A stretch of DNA of 64,000 nt from Myxocyprinus asiaticus (lineage: Eukaryota; Chordata; Actinopteri; Cypriniformes; Catostomidae), in NCBI RefSeq assembly GCF_019703515.2, contig NC_059356.1, positions 24,853,197 through 24,917,196 on the forward strand. The letters are read 5' to 3'. The position numbers were made by a program, and so were the translations under genes. Below, piece by piece: positions 1 to 14,200 of this stretch; the first letter of the stretch is position 1, and every line of letters begins with the position of its first letter. The notes under the pieces were generated by a model. That model was not told the origin of the DNA, did not search any database, and was given only the letters and a program-made list of their open reading frames with translations.

Positions 1-304
1 AACAATTTCATCAAGTTAGCTGATAGTTCAAAATGATATGTTATGAATGATGAAATCCCTCTGATATCAGAGTTCTGAGATCCATATTAAGCTATTCATA
101 AGGCCATGTTAATATAATGAACTCCAATAAATCACTGTTAATTGCTCTCTCAAAACAAGTGAGGAAGTGTTAGTGGCAACAAGGCCTTTTGGACAATGAT
201 ACGTATAATCCAGTGCTCCACCAAGTGGAGGTAATTGAACACTGCACCAAAGTATATGACAGAAAAAAAAAGCTTTATTCCTGCAGCCAGCTGCAAGAAA
301 CACC

Positions 305-579
305 TTAAAGAAATAGTTCACCTAAAAATGGCACCCTCATGCCATCCCAAATGTGTATGACTTTCTTTCTTCTGCAGAACTCAAACGAAAATCTTTAGAA
401 GAATATCTCCACTCTGTAGGTCCAATGCAAGTTAATGGTGACCAGAATTTTGAAACTCCAAAAAGCACATAAAGGCAGCATAAAAGTAATCCATATGACT
501 CCAGTGCTTAGATCTCTATCTTTATGAGGATGCATAAATGATGAGAGAATTTAAATTTTTGGGTGAACTATTCCTTCAA
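305..579. mobile_element. Palindromic MITE, 'AGTTCACC' family, copy 1
   Basis: Both ends carry the inverted terminal motif of this family: AAATAGTTCACCTAAAAATG on the left and TTTTTGGGTGAACTATTCC on the right. The subterminal stretch with CATCCCAAATGTGTATGACT is shared with at least eight other copies in the window. It encodes nothing. It is a non-autonomous DNA transposon common in cyprinid genomes, resembling Angel-type elements; the family name is not certain. Confidence 0.7.
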
Positions 580-620
580 GAAACAATTAAACTACAACCT
601 TGGTGACAATATGCTTACAA

Positions 621-1447
621 TTAAAGGGATAGTTCACCCAAAAATGAAAATTCTCTCATTATTTACTCACCCTCATGATATCCCAGGTGTGTATGACTTT
701 CTTTCTTCACCAGAACACATTTGAAGAAAAATAGAAAAAAATTCTTAGAAAAAACAGGTGTTAAATTAACGTCTTCTAAAGCGACACTATTGTTTTTGGT
801 GTGAAAAAGATAAATGTTTAAGTACTTTTTTAAACTCTAAATCGAAACTTCAGTGATATGCACGTGTGACGTAATTGCAACGGTATTTGAAACATGTGAG
901 AACTGAGGCACGTGACTCACAGCCGGAAGAGCAGCGCTGTTTACAAGTGAGGAGGAGGAACACTGTACAGTAGCTTGGTTGGTTTTGGTTTAGATCTGCA
1001 TTTATCAGTTTCTTTACTCACAATGGTGCGTTTCTGTGCTCATAATGGATGTCTCAACTGAGTGGAGAACGTGAGATTACGTATGTATTATGGAAATGCG
1101 AATACGTCACACGAGAGACCGCTTGGACTCAAAGCGATGGTTTATAGTTAAAAAGCACTTAAATATTGATCTTTGTTCAAAACAAAAGTGATCGTGTCAC
1201 TTTAGAAGACATTAATTTAATCGCTGGAGTCATATCAATGACGTTTATGCTGACTGTCTGTGATTTTTGGAGCTTCAAAAGAGAAATCTCCATTCACTTG
1301 CATTTTAAGGACCTACTGAGCAGAGATATTTTTCTATTTTTCTTCAAATGTGTTCTGGTGAAGACAGAAAGTCATGTACACCTGGGATATCATGAGCGTG
1401 AGTAAATAATGAGAGAATTTTCATTTTTGGGTGAACTATCCCTTTAA
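621..1447. mobile_element. Long palindromic MITE, 'AGTTCACC' family, copy 2
   Basis: It starts TTAAAGGGATAGTTCACCCA and ends with the inverted form TGGGTGAACTATCCCTTTAA, so both ends show TTAA. At about 827 bp it is longer than the other copies. The extra length lies near 890-1140, between two arms that are only partly complementary. The 79-codon open frame at 1166-1405 is made of the inverted arm and is not a gene. Confidence 0.75.
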
Positions 1448-2256
1448 GGGGCTTACAACTGGACCCTGGTTCCTACTTTTGATCTTGCAATCTTTCCCAT
1501 CACAAATTGTTTTTCTTCATTAAAATCCAATCAATCTGTTGACACTTTGTTTAGAACATAAAGGATGTTCGAACAGAAATGCTTTACAATGTGTGTGTTC
1601 ATAGACAAAAATGTGTGTTTGACATCATGCCATTTAGATTGAAATAGAAAGTGTACAAAATAATAAAAACATTTTCTGCATCAAAATGGTAGACAAACAG
1701 CTGTAAAACACACAAATAACTTGGGTGGATTCATTTCATTCTTTGTCCTGTCTGTGCACAAACAAACAAATCAGACACCTTGTGGTCATGGCCATCTCCA
1801 TGCACATAGGATCTAAAACAAAAATCATTAAACTAAAACTGCAACAGCTGGTTTAGCATCAGAAACTGTGTATTCTTCTGTATCTATACTCAACATCTGT
1901 ATCAAGCATTAATACATTCCAAGTACAGATTAAATACCACTCAAATCTATCCAAAATAACTTCATATCTCATAGGAGTTATGTTTTGAGTGACATTTTTC
2001 AATTTATTTTGTAATCCATAATGGATTTATAAAAGACAACACATGCATCTTCTGGTTAAAACTTAACTGCAAGATTTGGTCCTGGAAAATGCATTTTCAT
2101 TAACTGCTCCCTATCATCAGACCTAACAGGTGGGTCTTGGTTTTGTTAAATATAGTAAATTACACTTCATTTGAGTGGTTGTGGACAGAGGGACAAGGCA
2201 ATGCCATGATACACTGGAATGTATCACTGTGTAATCTGGTGTTCAGACGTGGAGAG

Positions 2257-5200
2257 TTAGCGAATGCTCACGGGAGGAAATTCCGTTTCGTCATCCAGGC
2301 AAACAGGCCCTGCTGCAAACTCGTGTTCAGGAATCACCTCACCCTTCTTAGCTCCCCCATCCTCTGAGTACCCTGTGTAGAGAAGATTTAGGTGATCATA
2401 AATGTGTGTTTGAGTTTAAATGACTGTTAGTATGTGTATGTTGACATATACCTGTGAGAGTAGCAGTAACAGGTCCAGAGGAGGGGATGGCCACAGTGGC
2501 AGCATAAGACTGGCATGGTTGTGGTGGCTCTGTAGGTTCAGATGTCTCCTGCTGCTCCTCGTCTGATCCAAACAACCTGGAGGTCAAAAGCGACATCAGT
2601 TTTTTTTGTTTTTTTTTGCTCTCAAGTGTTGCCTAATAGACTGTAAAAGTGGTATCCAGTCTTAAAGGGATAGTTCACCCAAAATGAATGAAAATTCTCT
2701 CATCATTTACTCACCCTCCTGCCATCCCAGATGTGTATGAATTTCTTTCTTCAGCAGTGAATGGTGACCAGAACTTTGAAGGTCCAAAAGGGACACTAAG
2801 GCAGCATAAAAGTGAAACAAATCAATCTTTAAGTCCTTTTTTACAATAAAACTCCACTTTCACTTGAACATTCTGGTGTGGTAGTAACTTTCACTTTCAT
2901 AATCAGCCACCTACTGGTTGGGGCTGGTCAAAGGTGGAGACTGAAAGTAAAAAAGGACTTAAATATTGATCTGTTTCTCACCCACACCTATCATATTGCT
3001 TAATAAGATATGGATTTAACCATAAGTCATATGGATTACTTTTTTGCTGCCTTTATGTCCTTTTTGGACCTTCTGAGTTCTGGTCACCATTAACTTGCAT
3101 TGTGTGGACCAACAGAGCTGAAATATTCTTCTAAAAATCTTTATTTGTGTTCAGCAGAAGAAAGAAAGTCATACACATCTGCGATGGCATGAGGGTGAGT
3201 AAATAATGAGAGAATTTTCATTTTTGGGTGAACTATCCCTTTAACGAGCTATTTCTACCTCATCTAACTCTATCATTAGTTTTGTTGGTGTAACCTAATG
3301 TATTCAGGTTGATTTAGTGATGTTAAATAATATTTTTGACCTGAATAAAACCAGTTAATTTAGATGTTACCACCACATGAAGCTCATTTTTAGGTTAACC
3401 TTAACATTACAGCTGTTCCTTCACTAAGATCCACCCCCATTAGTTAATATAGCTTGCTCAGACAAGCTTTACATAGTGTCCCATTGGAAAGCATGTGACA
3501 TTTCTGCGAACAGAGCAATTTACAGTCAATTGTGCACACAAAGTGGTAAAAATTTAATGGATAATGTTCTTGCATAGGCTGAAAATTAAATGTGACACTG
3601 CATTTTTATCTGTTGCAAGAGTGGACCTGGTGCAACTTTACCACTCATAAGGTAGAGAGACAAAATAAAAAAGGAATTAAGTGGAGGGATCCTGCAACAA
3701 TTTATTATAATTTAAAAGTAACAAAAGTAACCAATGTGTTTCGGCACATAGGCTTTCGTATCAGGGTTTTTTGTTCATTTTAAATTATGATAAAGTTTTT
3801 TTTTTTTTTTACCACAAATGTCGCTGGATCCCTCTGCTTCATTACATTTTTATCTGTCATACTTATTTACAAATATTTAAATTATGTAGTAACATAATTA
3901 AAAACTTTGCAAAATGATATCACAGTCAATTAAAAAGAAAAAAAGCCTAATCTGATAGCAATTACAACTAATACAATTAGTGTACGTGAACAGAATTGTT
4001 CCTAACTTTTCTCAGTATATAGTACTGTGACCTCTTTAGTTACTATCTATGACCTAGACCTCTTTTATGACCTAAATCAATATGTAATTAAGTTATTACC
4101 TCTAATTTACTTGAAGCAAACAATTAATTTAGTCCACATAACATACTTCTCAAAATAAAACTTTAGAAAAGTTCTGTAGAATTTTTTTTTAAAACCATCC
4201 AAACACATAAGACTTTCATATACTTCTCTGAAAATATGGCAGACAGCAACAGTGGCAAAGTTAGGATTGAACAGTAATGTTTTTAAGGTAAAAAGTAAAT
4301 TGATTTCTTTAAAAAGTGAAGACTCACCTATGCTTCTGCACCAAAGTACACTCACCCCCATCTTGAGGATCAATGTTATAGATAAATAGCTGCCCGTCAG
4401 AGGAGGCTACAAGCAACCGTGGAAGCTTCTGGATTCTGATTGGACAGATTTAAAAAAGTCATGAATTACTGGTTTTATTTTTTCTCAGTAAATATTACAT
4501 TTATATCTCTAGATTGTAGAACTCACGTTGCCAGGGCACAGACATTCTTCTGACCAGCCATCTGGAGACGGACGGTAGCGAAGGCTCGGTCTTGACTCAT
4601 CATGCCTGACACCTGTGCTGGGAGGTAACTGCTGGCTGCTGTGAACATCTTTCCTACATATGTTGACCAAGAGGGATTTTCCTCCTCCCCACTGCCAGAG
4701 AAACATAAACCCATGGATAAACACTGACAAAGTTTAGCCATGCTGACTCATTTGTTCAGTTGTTTATTTAATCAAATGAATTACATTTGTAGCAAGGCAT
4801 ATTTTCCCAATTCTTAGAAGGTTATTGATGGTTTGTTTTCAAATAATCTATTAATAGGACTTCCACAAATTACCCAACAAAAACATCATATAATCATATA
4901 TAATAATATTAAACCCAACATGAAAAGAAATTGCCACTCAAATTTATATACACAAAATGTTTTTCAAAATACAAAAACAAACTTGACGCTATTTTAGGTG
5001 GTTACATATACATATAGTCCCAACCACTGAAATCCATGCAACATAAAAGAAATAAGAATAATAATCAATTTTTGGAGTGAAATATGCATATAAGGTATTC
5101 TAGTGGTTACGACTCCATTAATACTTTAGGTAATTGTTAATGTTGAGTGTGATATACTGTATAGCACGTGTGATATTTACTGTATATACCTTGGGCTATG

Positions 5201-8200
5201 CTGTTCCAGTTTGAAAATGTGCACTGTCTCTGTATTGCTTGAGGCACAGAGGAACTGAGCATCCGGGCTGAAGGAAAGGGAGCTGATGCTGACATACCTT
5301 TGATTGCACAGACACACAGAGGTCAAAAGCGTACACAAAAAAAAGGCTCATCAATGCCACAGTTATTACACAAAAGGCTCCAACTGGCTCTTCATCTTGT
5401 GGATGATCAAAGGATAATCACTATCTGCTTTGAAATTGTGCTTCATACCTTTTCATGCCCCGCCGGAACTCGAACAAGCGCAGTCCCTCTGGAATGGAGA
5501 ACACTCGAATCACAGTGCCCTGTCACAGCACAAAGTCATAGGACAAAACAATGCTCAGAGCTGTGTGTTCATATTTGTGTTTGGGTATGTGGCTTAGAAA
5601 GAAAATGTACCCTATTTTTACGACCATCAAGGTTATCATTATGTTCATTATTTTCATTACAATTCCGTGTTGAGTCCAGATATTTTACTTTTCTAATAAT
5701 TCCCATTATGCTCAAAGGTGATTCTCATTAGATTCTCATTAGTGTGATCCAGTTAGTTTTAATGTATTACAGTAAAAAAATAAATAAATAATACTTCACA
5801 GTTTACATAAATAAAGTTCGTTCATCTAGGCTTGCCAGTCATATTTTAAGTATGTATAAGTGGCTGCTTCCCTCACACAGGTGACTACTTGTCCTGTATC
5901 CCTCCATCTCCCCATGTCAAGTCATCTCCACCTTTAAATATCATAATATTTACATTTTTAAAATTGTTTTTCTATTCCTTGTTTTAGTCAGATTTTCCAT
6001 GGGGGGGATCTCAGAGCTCAAGCCTAGTCCTGTGCTCGAGCCCCTCCATTATGGACAGCAAACCAAATCTGTTTACCTTTAAACGCTCCTGGACTATATG
6101 AACCAGTGAATTCTTGAATATATTATTAAGGGAATTGGGACCATTAAAATGTCTTTGCATTACAGTGAGAATTTAGAAAGAAAATGTGCTTAATTGTTAT
6201 AAAAATTTCACAATGCAAGAAATCTTAATTGTCCCAAAAATAGATTTAATTTTCACAAAATACATTTTCTTCTTTCTTTCTATTGATTTTGGGGTGAATA
6301 TGACCCAGACATTTTCTCCCAATTTGGAATGCCCAATTCCCAGTGTGCTTTTAAGTCCTTGTGGTTGTGTAGTGATTTGCCTCAGTCCAGGTGGCAGAGG
6401 ACAAATCCCAGTTGCCTCCACATCTGAGACTGTCAACCTGTGCATCTTATCATGTGGCTTGTTGAGTGTGTTGCCATGGAGACATAGTGCGTGTGGAAGC
6501 TTCATGCCATCCACTGTGGCATCCATGCTCAACTCACCACACACCCCACTGAGAATGAACCACATTATAGTGACCATGAGGAGTTTACCCCATGTGACTC
6601 TACCCTCCCTAGCAACTGGGCCAATTTGGTTGCTTAAGAGAGCTGGCTGGAGTCACTCAGCATGCCCTGGGATTTGAACTAGCAAGCTAGTGAACTCCAG
6701 GAGTGGTAGCCAGAGTATTTTACCACTGAGCTACCCAGGCCCCCAACCCGGACATGTTCTTGACAGGTTTTGTGAGAATCACCCGGCTGTCCTATATAAA
6801 CAGGATCTTACCCGTTCAGAAGCGCTGGCCAGTTTGGTGCCAGAGGCACTGAAGGTGATGGCGGCCAGTGGACTATCGTGGGCTGGAATCATGGTCACAG
6901 TGCTCTGCATAGGCAAAGAGAGACACAACGAGGAAGATTTAGCTTGGTGCATTAGGATCAGGCATTTATCATGGGAAATAGATCTCTCATGTACAACAAA
7001 TAAATGTAGACCAAAGTAACAGCCAAATGAGCAGCTAAACTCTTGCTTTACCAGATTGTTGGCATCGTAGACAATAATTTCTCCGATGGTGTCACTGCCA
7101 GGGTATGCCAGGAAAGAGTTCGAATGGTTGATGGAGAGAGCACAGAGACCTAAGGAGACATACTGGTGGTTACACAGGAACCTACAGTATATAGTTTACT
7201 AGATTTAGTATTTGTGTAGATCTAATTGTTTTCTAACAACTGGCATATAAATTCAATTATTTCCTCAATCTAGTTTTACCTGATGGGTTGGATGGTGTGC
7301 TGAGAAGGGTCTTCAGGAGTTTCATGTCCTTTATATTGTGAATATAAATGGATTCTTCCAGACAAACAACCAGTCTCTGCAGCGGAACAAAACACAGCCA
7401 AAGACATTGTGGAGCTAAACAATTAAAGAGCACGCACAAACATTAATCCTTCTTAAGAGCTTTATAATTGATAATTGGCAGGAGCATTCCTGCAGCACAG
7501 CTGTGTTGTGTTTACCTGTCTGTTCAGGCGCACTGCAAGAATGTTGTTCGAGTAGCTGTAGTTGCAAATCTCCGTGCCCTTTTTGAAGTGGTAGACATTC
7601 ATGCGACGTGGCATGGACTGACTCACCACCACCACCAGGCTGCTGGAGAAAAGCCTTTCCACGATGAACACGTCTGGAGTTTCTGCTGAAGGGGCAGCAG
7701 GGAGAAGCACACATTAACAGCAACGTACACAAGCTACATACATACACATGCAGTAGTTGTAAGAGCACATTTTAAAGACCTTTTTTTTTTATGGATGGGC
7801 AACATTTACAGCACTAGTTCACCTTAAAAGTTACATTTAAAATCCGGTCATCATTAACTTGAATACTGTATGTTCCTGTAGCTTAACTGGTAAAGCATGG
7901 CGCTAGCAATACCAAGGCCATGGGTTCAATTCCCAGAGAACACACAAAACTAATAAATATATACAGTATATGCTTTGGATGCACTGTAGGTCACTTTGAA
8001 TAAAAGCGTCTGCCAAATGCAAAAATGTAACTCATAAAGCATCTTTTTGTGGAGAGACTATTTGCACCAGTTGGTGGCTGGTCTGGAGGAAGCACAGAAA
8101 ATGAAGACAAACTGTGCCCTAAGTGTAGCTGCAGTGGTGTGGTGTGTAATGACAGTGTGGATGTGCTTCTTCATGCGGACGATCCGGGTTCAATTCCACC

Positions 8201-11200
8201 TTTTATCTACTTTTTCCTATCCTGCTTCCTGTCTCAATTTGAATATTTCCTTTAATACAACTTATAATAATAAATAAAAATTAATATAAAGGTGTATTTC
8301 CTTGCAGTGATTTGGTCACGATAAAGATCAGTAGTGGAGAGAAAGATTTTTTTGTGATTTTCTCTTTTTATTACATTTTTCAAGAAACAAAAAACAAAAA
8401 TAAACCACAACAAACAACACACAAACAAAAGAACAGATACTGTCAGCACAGCTTATTAATGCTACATGTATTTACATTACATAATAATACCATATAGAAA
8501 TTACTGAATGAAAAACACTTTACAGTGTTAAAAGAATATGTCTTACTGCTCAGTGAGATAATCACAAATAGATTTTGAAACCCTTAACCAGGCCTGCACT
8601 GTTCTGGGCCTGGCTTTGTTAAGCCTGGCTGTTGAGCATTCCATATTAACTATTTATTGCATATTCAGTAATCACAGTCTTGTTATACCTGCATTAGTAC
8701 CCCACCAAAGTTCAAATATTGTCTTCTTTGCTGCAGTAAAGCCTGAAAAAAAGAATCCTTTTGTCCACTGATCCAAGATTCAAAGAAGAATTTCTTTATT
8801 AAGAAGACACAGGTAGGGATCCGGAATAATAGTAGACCCAAGCATTTCATCTAAAGTACAACAAACTTGATTCCAGAAATTATTTATAACTAAACATTCC
8901 CAAAACATATGATATACTGTGCTAACTGCAGCATTTTGGCATAAAGTACAGTTAGGATTGGATGTTAAACCCATTCTGTATCATCTGTATGGTGTAGCAT
9001 AAGCTCTATGAATGGTTTTAAAATGGATAAGCTGGTGACTCCAATTTCTAGATGTTTCACTTAAGTTTGACCATACCGTATGCCAATCAGTACAACGGCC
9101 AACCTTTTGTAACTCCTTTTCCCAAACAATCTCAATTGGCAGACATTTGCATTGTGCTTCTGAAAGGTGTACATTTTGGAAACCAGGCCTCTAGAACTTT
9201 TAACACGATCAAACCATGCCAACATAGGATGAGAAGTTAGTGATGTGTTCCATGGAACTCCATATGCTTTCATGGCTGATCTCAATCTCAAATAAAGAAA
9301 AAAAGAGAAACCAGGGAGGTCAAACATAATGTGAATCATGAAATGAGCATAATCCATCTTTGCTGAATATGTCTCCTAATGTATGAATTCCCTTGGAGAC
9401 CCAGAGTGAAGGTGTTAAAGGTTTATTCCCTGTCAGTATATTAGTATTATTCTACAATGGAGAAAGTTTATGAAATTTAGGTACATTTCCAAACATTTTT
9501 CTGCCTTTTTCCACACTGCAAGACAATTAAAAATTAACCCCAATTCAACTTTAAGTTTTCTGTGCTTTAAATCTATGTGTGGAAGATCTTGTAATCTATT
9601 AAATTGTGCTACTGAAGGCTCTATACATCTCCAGGGTACCTTAGAGTCATCGTCCATCCAAACACTCAAAGCTCTCAGTTGAAACACCCAGAAGTAAAAA
9701 TTTAAGTTGGGGACAGACAACCCTCCCTTCAGTTTGGGGCACTGCAAAACAGTTCGTTAGCTTGTTTACCACTCCATATGAACTTAGAAATCATAGACTG
9801 GGTCTGTTCAAGTAACTTAGGAGGAGGAGATGTTGTAACAAGAAGTTACTGCCAGGAAGAATGTTCATCTTAACAACAGAGTCCCTTCCTTGTAAAGAGA
9901 TTGGAAGAGTATTCCAACGCTGTACATCTTCTTTAATTTTTTGAGAGATTTCCCCACAATTTTTTTTAACATTTCTGACAACTTTGAGAATATTTTAATT
10001 CCTAGATAAGAGATAAAATTACTAGTGGGAACGGATGGAGGATATTGGACATTATGAGCAGCTAAATTCAAGGGGAGTAGTGTAGATTTGTGCCAGTTTA
10101 TTTTATAACCTGCTAAATTTTTGAAGTCATTAAACAATGATAATACTTGCAGTACTGAATCCTTAACATTGGAGAGGAACAGAAGGATGCCATCTGCATA
10201 AAGAGAAATGGAATGTTTGGAGCCATGAACAACAATGGGGTATATAGATATATGCTCTCTTATGGCTTGTGCAAGGGGCTCTAATGATAATGTAAATAAT
10301 AATGGTGAGAGAGGACAGCCTTGTCTTGTTCTCCTCTTCAACTGAAAAGATGAAGACTGACACATACCTGTGACTGCAGATGCCAGGGGAGCTTCGTATA
10401 AGGTTTATATCATAGACATACAGTTTGGGCCAAATCCTAAATGTTTCATTACTGTCCATAAATATGGCCAATCCAACCTGTCAAAAGACTTTTCGGCATC
10501 TAACGAGAGTACTGCGCAGTCTTCTGAGAATGATTCTGCCAAATCAACAATATGCAACAATCTGCAAACATTATCCGCAGCCAATTGCCCCTAATAAAGC
10601 CTGTCTGGTCGTAAAGGATTAATGAATTAATCAATTACCTTATCCAAGCATATTCCAAGAACTATGGCATATAATTTAGCATCCCCACAGGTCAATGAAA
10701 TGGGGTGGTAACTGGAACATTCCAGGGGATCCTTTCCATCTTTTAACAATAATGTTATAATGGCAGTCTTCTGATCCCTATAAAGTGTTTTATTCTCTAA
10801 AGCACAATTAATAGATCCTAATATTAAATCTCCTACTATGTCCCACAAAGCTAAATAAAGCTCTGGAGGAATTCCATCAGAGCCAGGTGATTTACCCCTT
10901 TGAAGAGACTCTACTGCTGTCTTTAGCTCATCAAGCTTTAAATGCTCTTCCAAAAAATCTATATCGATGGGCTGTAACTTTGATAAGATTATGCTATTAA
11001 GAAATGTTTGACATTCATGTAAATCCAGAACATTATCAGAAGCGTACAGATTCTTGTAAAAATTACAGAATACCTGATTAATTTCTTTGGGGGTCTGTTA
11101 TAATTTCACCCTCACTATTTCTAATGGCATTTATTGAAGATTTTGCTTCATTTTGTTTTAATTTCCATGCTAACAATCAGCTAGGCCTGTCTCCCTGAAA

Positions 11201-14200
11201 ATAATATTTCTGTTTAGTTCTATGTAAAATGAATTCAGCCTTTTGCAGAGACAGAGAATTGTATTCTCCCCTTAAAGTGGATAAGACATTAGCTCTTTGA
11301 ACTTTGAACTGTTCCTTCTGTTGCCTCTCCAAAGCTTCAACCTCTTGTTCAATCTCTGCCAATCTCCTAGTTCTTGACACTTTTAACTTTGAGGAAAAAG
11401 CAATACAGACCCCTCTTATAAAACACTTGCATGTCTCCCATAATATTTGTGGATTGTTACATTGTGAACTATTGATCTCCAAGAACTCTTTAGTCTGTTG
11501 TTTAATTTGCGTCATAAATTCTGAGTTCGTCAGGAGACTAACATTAAATCACCCCCTGTGATTGGAGGCAGGGGCAAAGGGAATAATATTGCTAAGTATC
11601 GGGGAGTGGTCTGAAATAAGGATGGGCAACATATTTATATAAGGGATATTATTAATCAGAAATGGTGAGACAAATATGTAATCAATTCTAGAAGATGTAT
11701 GATGTCGGGCTGAATAAAAAGAGAAGTCTTTAACATTATTGTTTCTAATGTGCCATAAATCCACTATATTTAAATTTGATATAAAATGTTTTCAGCGCAA
11801 AGAGCTCTGAACCCAATTGAACTATCCAACACTGGGTCTAAAAAGGAGTTGAAGTCACCTTCTATAAAAAGAGAAGTGTCAGGACATTTTTGTAAACTTT
11901 TTTCGACTGACATAAGAAATGACAAGTCAAATTCATTTGGGGCATATATACAGGTGCATCTCAATAAATTAGAATTTCATGGAAAAGTTAATTTATTTCA
12001 GTAATTCAACTCAAATTGTGAAACTCGTGTATTAAATAAATTCAGTGCACACAGACTGAAGTAGTTTAAGTCTTTGGTTCTTTTAATTGTGATGATTTTG
12101 GCTCACATTTAACAAAAACCCATCAATTCACTATCTCAAAAAATTAGAATACATCATAAGACCAATAAAAAAACAATTTTTAGTGAATTGTTGGCCTTCT
12201 GGAAATTATGTTCATTTACTGTATATGTACTCAATACTCGGTAGGGGCTCCTTTTGCTTTAATTACTGCCTCAATTCGGCATGGCATAGAGGTGATCAGT
12301 TTGTGGCACTGTTGAGGTGGTATGGAAGCCCAGGTTTCTTTGACAGTGGCCTTCAGTTCATCTGCATTTTTTGGTCTCTTGTTTCTCATTTTCCTCTTGA
12401 CAATACCCCATAGATTCTCTATGGGGTTCAGGTCTGGTGAGTTTGCTGGCCAGTCAAGCACACCAACACCATGGTCATTTAACCAACTTTTGGTGCTTTT
12501 GGCAGTGTGGGCAGGTGCCAAATCCTGCTGGAAAATGAAATCAGCATCTTTAAAAAGCTGGTCAGCAGAAGCAAGCATGAAGTGCTCCAAAATTACTTGG
12601 TAAACGGGTGCAGTGACTTTGGTTTTCAAAAAACACAATGGACCAACACCAGCAGATGACATTGCACCCCAAATCATCACAGACTGTGGAAACTTAACAC
12701 TGGACCTCAAGCAAATTGGGCTATGAGCTTCTCCACCCTTCCTCCAGACTCTAGGACCTTGGTTTTCAAATGAAATACAAAACTTGCTCTCATCTGAAAA
12801 GAGGACTTTGGACCACTGGGCAACAGTCCAGTTCTTCTTCTCCTTAGCCCAGGTAAGACGCCTCTGATGTTGTCTGTGGTTCAGGAGTGGCTTAACAAGA
12901 GGAATACAACAACTGTAGCCAAATTTCTTGACACATCTGTGTGTGGTGGCTCTTGATGCCTTGACCCCAGCCTCAGTCCATTCCTTGTGAAGTTCACCCA
13001 AATTCTTGAATCGATTTTGCTTGACAATCCTCATTAGGCTGCGGTTCTCTCGGTTGGTTGTGCATCTTTTTCTTCCACACTTTTTCCTTTCACTCAACTT
13101 TCTGTTAACATGCTTGGATACAGCACTCTGTGAACAGCCAGCTTCTTTGGCAATGAATGTTTGTGGCTTACCCTCCTTGTGAAGGGTGTCAATGATTGTC
13201 TTCTGGACATCTGTCAGATCAGCAGTCTTCCCCATGATTGTGTAGCCTAGTGAACCAAACTGAGAGACCATTTTGAAGGCTCAGGAAACCTTTGCTGGTG
13301 TTTTGAGTTGATTAGCTGATTGGCATGTCACCATATTCTAATTTTTTGAGATAGTGAATTGATGGGTTTTTGTTAAATGTGAGCCAAAATCATCACAATT
13401 AAAAGAACCAAAGACTTAAACTACTTCAGTCTGTGTGCACTGAATTTATTTAATACACGAGTTTCACAATTTGAGTTGAATTACTGAAATAAATGAACTT
13501 TTCCACGACATTCTAATTTATTGAGATGCTCCTGTAGAAGCCAAAAGCAACTTTGTGTTGTTAATATTAATAAGAACACATACACATCTCCCATATACCA
13601 CATTCTCCATGTTATCAAAAGACATCTGTAACTTCCTGTCTACTTAAATCAAAACTCCCTTTGTTTTAGTATCTGCACATGATTGTGCCAACACTTTGAC
13701 ACGTCTGTTTTGAAAGCGATGAACATCAATGGACTTTAAATGCATTTCTTGGATTAATGCTATGGATACACCTTTACGGTGTAAAAATTCCAAGCATCTA
13801 GTGCGTTTGATAGGGGAATTCAACACTTGTATATTCCAGTTAATTACATAGAGCCCCGCCATTCAAATAGTTAGGATATTGGATTTTACTCCATGCGAGA
13901 AGACATTGTATGTGGTATTTAACATCCTAGTCAAATGAACAATTGTGCTGACAGCTATAACAATTTACACTAAATTAACCAGCTGCCAGGGCAGGTTTCA
14001 CGACCCTAAGGCTAGGAAAAAAATATATATAATTATCACGAGCCGTGACTGTTTAGATGGCAATGCAATCAACTAAAGTTCCTCATTCCCTAACATCTTA
14101 ACATCTCGTACCTCACAGTAGCCTACATAAGCATATGTAATGTAAAACAACTTAATCAAATAAACAGTAAAACCTTTATGGCATCCAAGCAGTCTGCTTC

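Larger units (their letters stand above)
8780..13862 (-). pseudogene. LINE ORF2 remnant (endonuclease, reverse transcriptase)
   Basis: The endonuclease start reads [20 protein letters not shown] with a following IQEMHLK, the degraded N and E motifs of APE-type nucleases; SDHSPI appears near 11600. The RT has [20 protein letters not shown]. Its catalytic box reads LYADGILLF, so the second aspartate of YADD is glycine (about 10190). A CTLC...HMFWEC zinc-binding pattern lies at the C-terminal end (about 8910). The 1584-bp Tc1 insertion at 11951-13534 splits the endonuclease. It cannot make an active enzyme. Confidence 0.85.

Noticed and set aside
6186..6677. 163-codon open frame on the plus strand
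   Set aside because: It lies over a tRNA-derived SINE inserted in wipi1 intron 6; the translation matches the antisense of that SINE and no protein family.
7871..7950. Possible tRNA gene
   Set aside because: A- and B-boxes are present, but the sequence continues into a SINE body and tail and the cloverleaf is degenerate.
8047..8277. 76-codon open frame in wipi1 intron 2
   Set aside because: No recognisable domain; it sits between a SINE and a LINE end and includes a stray B-box-like string, so it is probably repeat-derived.
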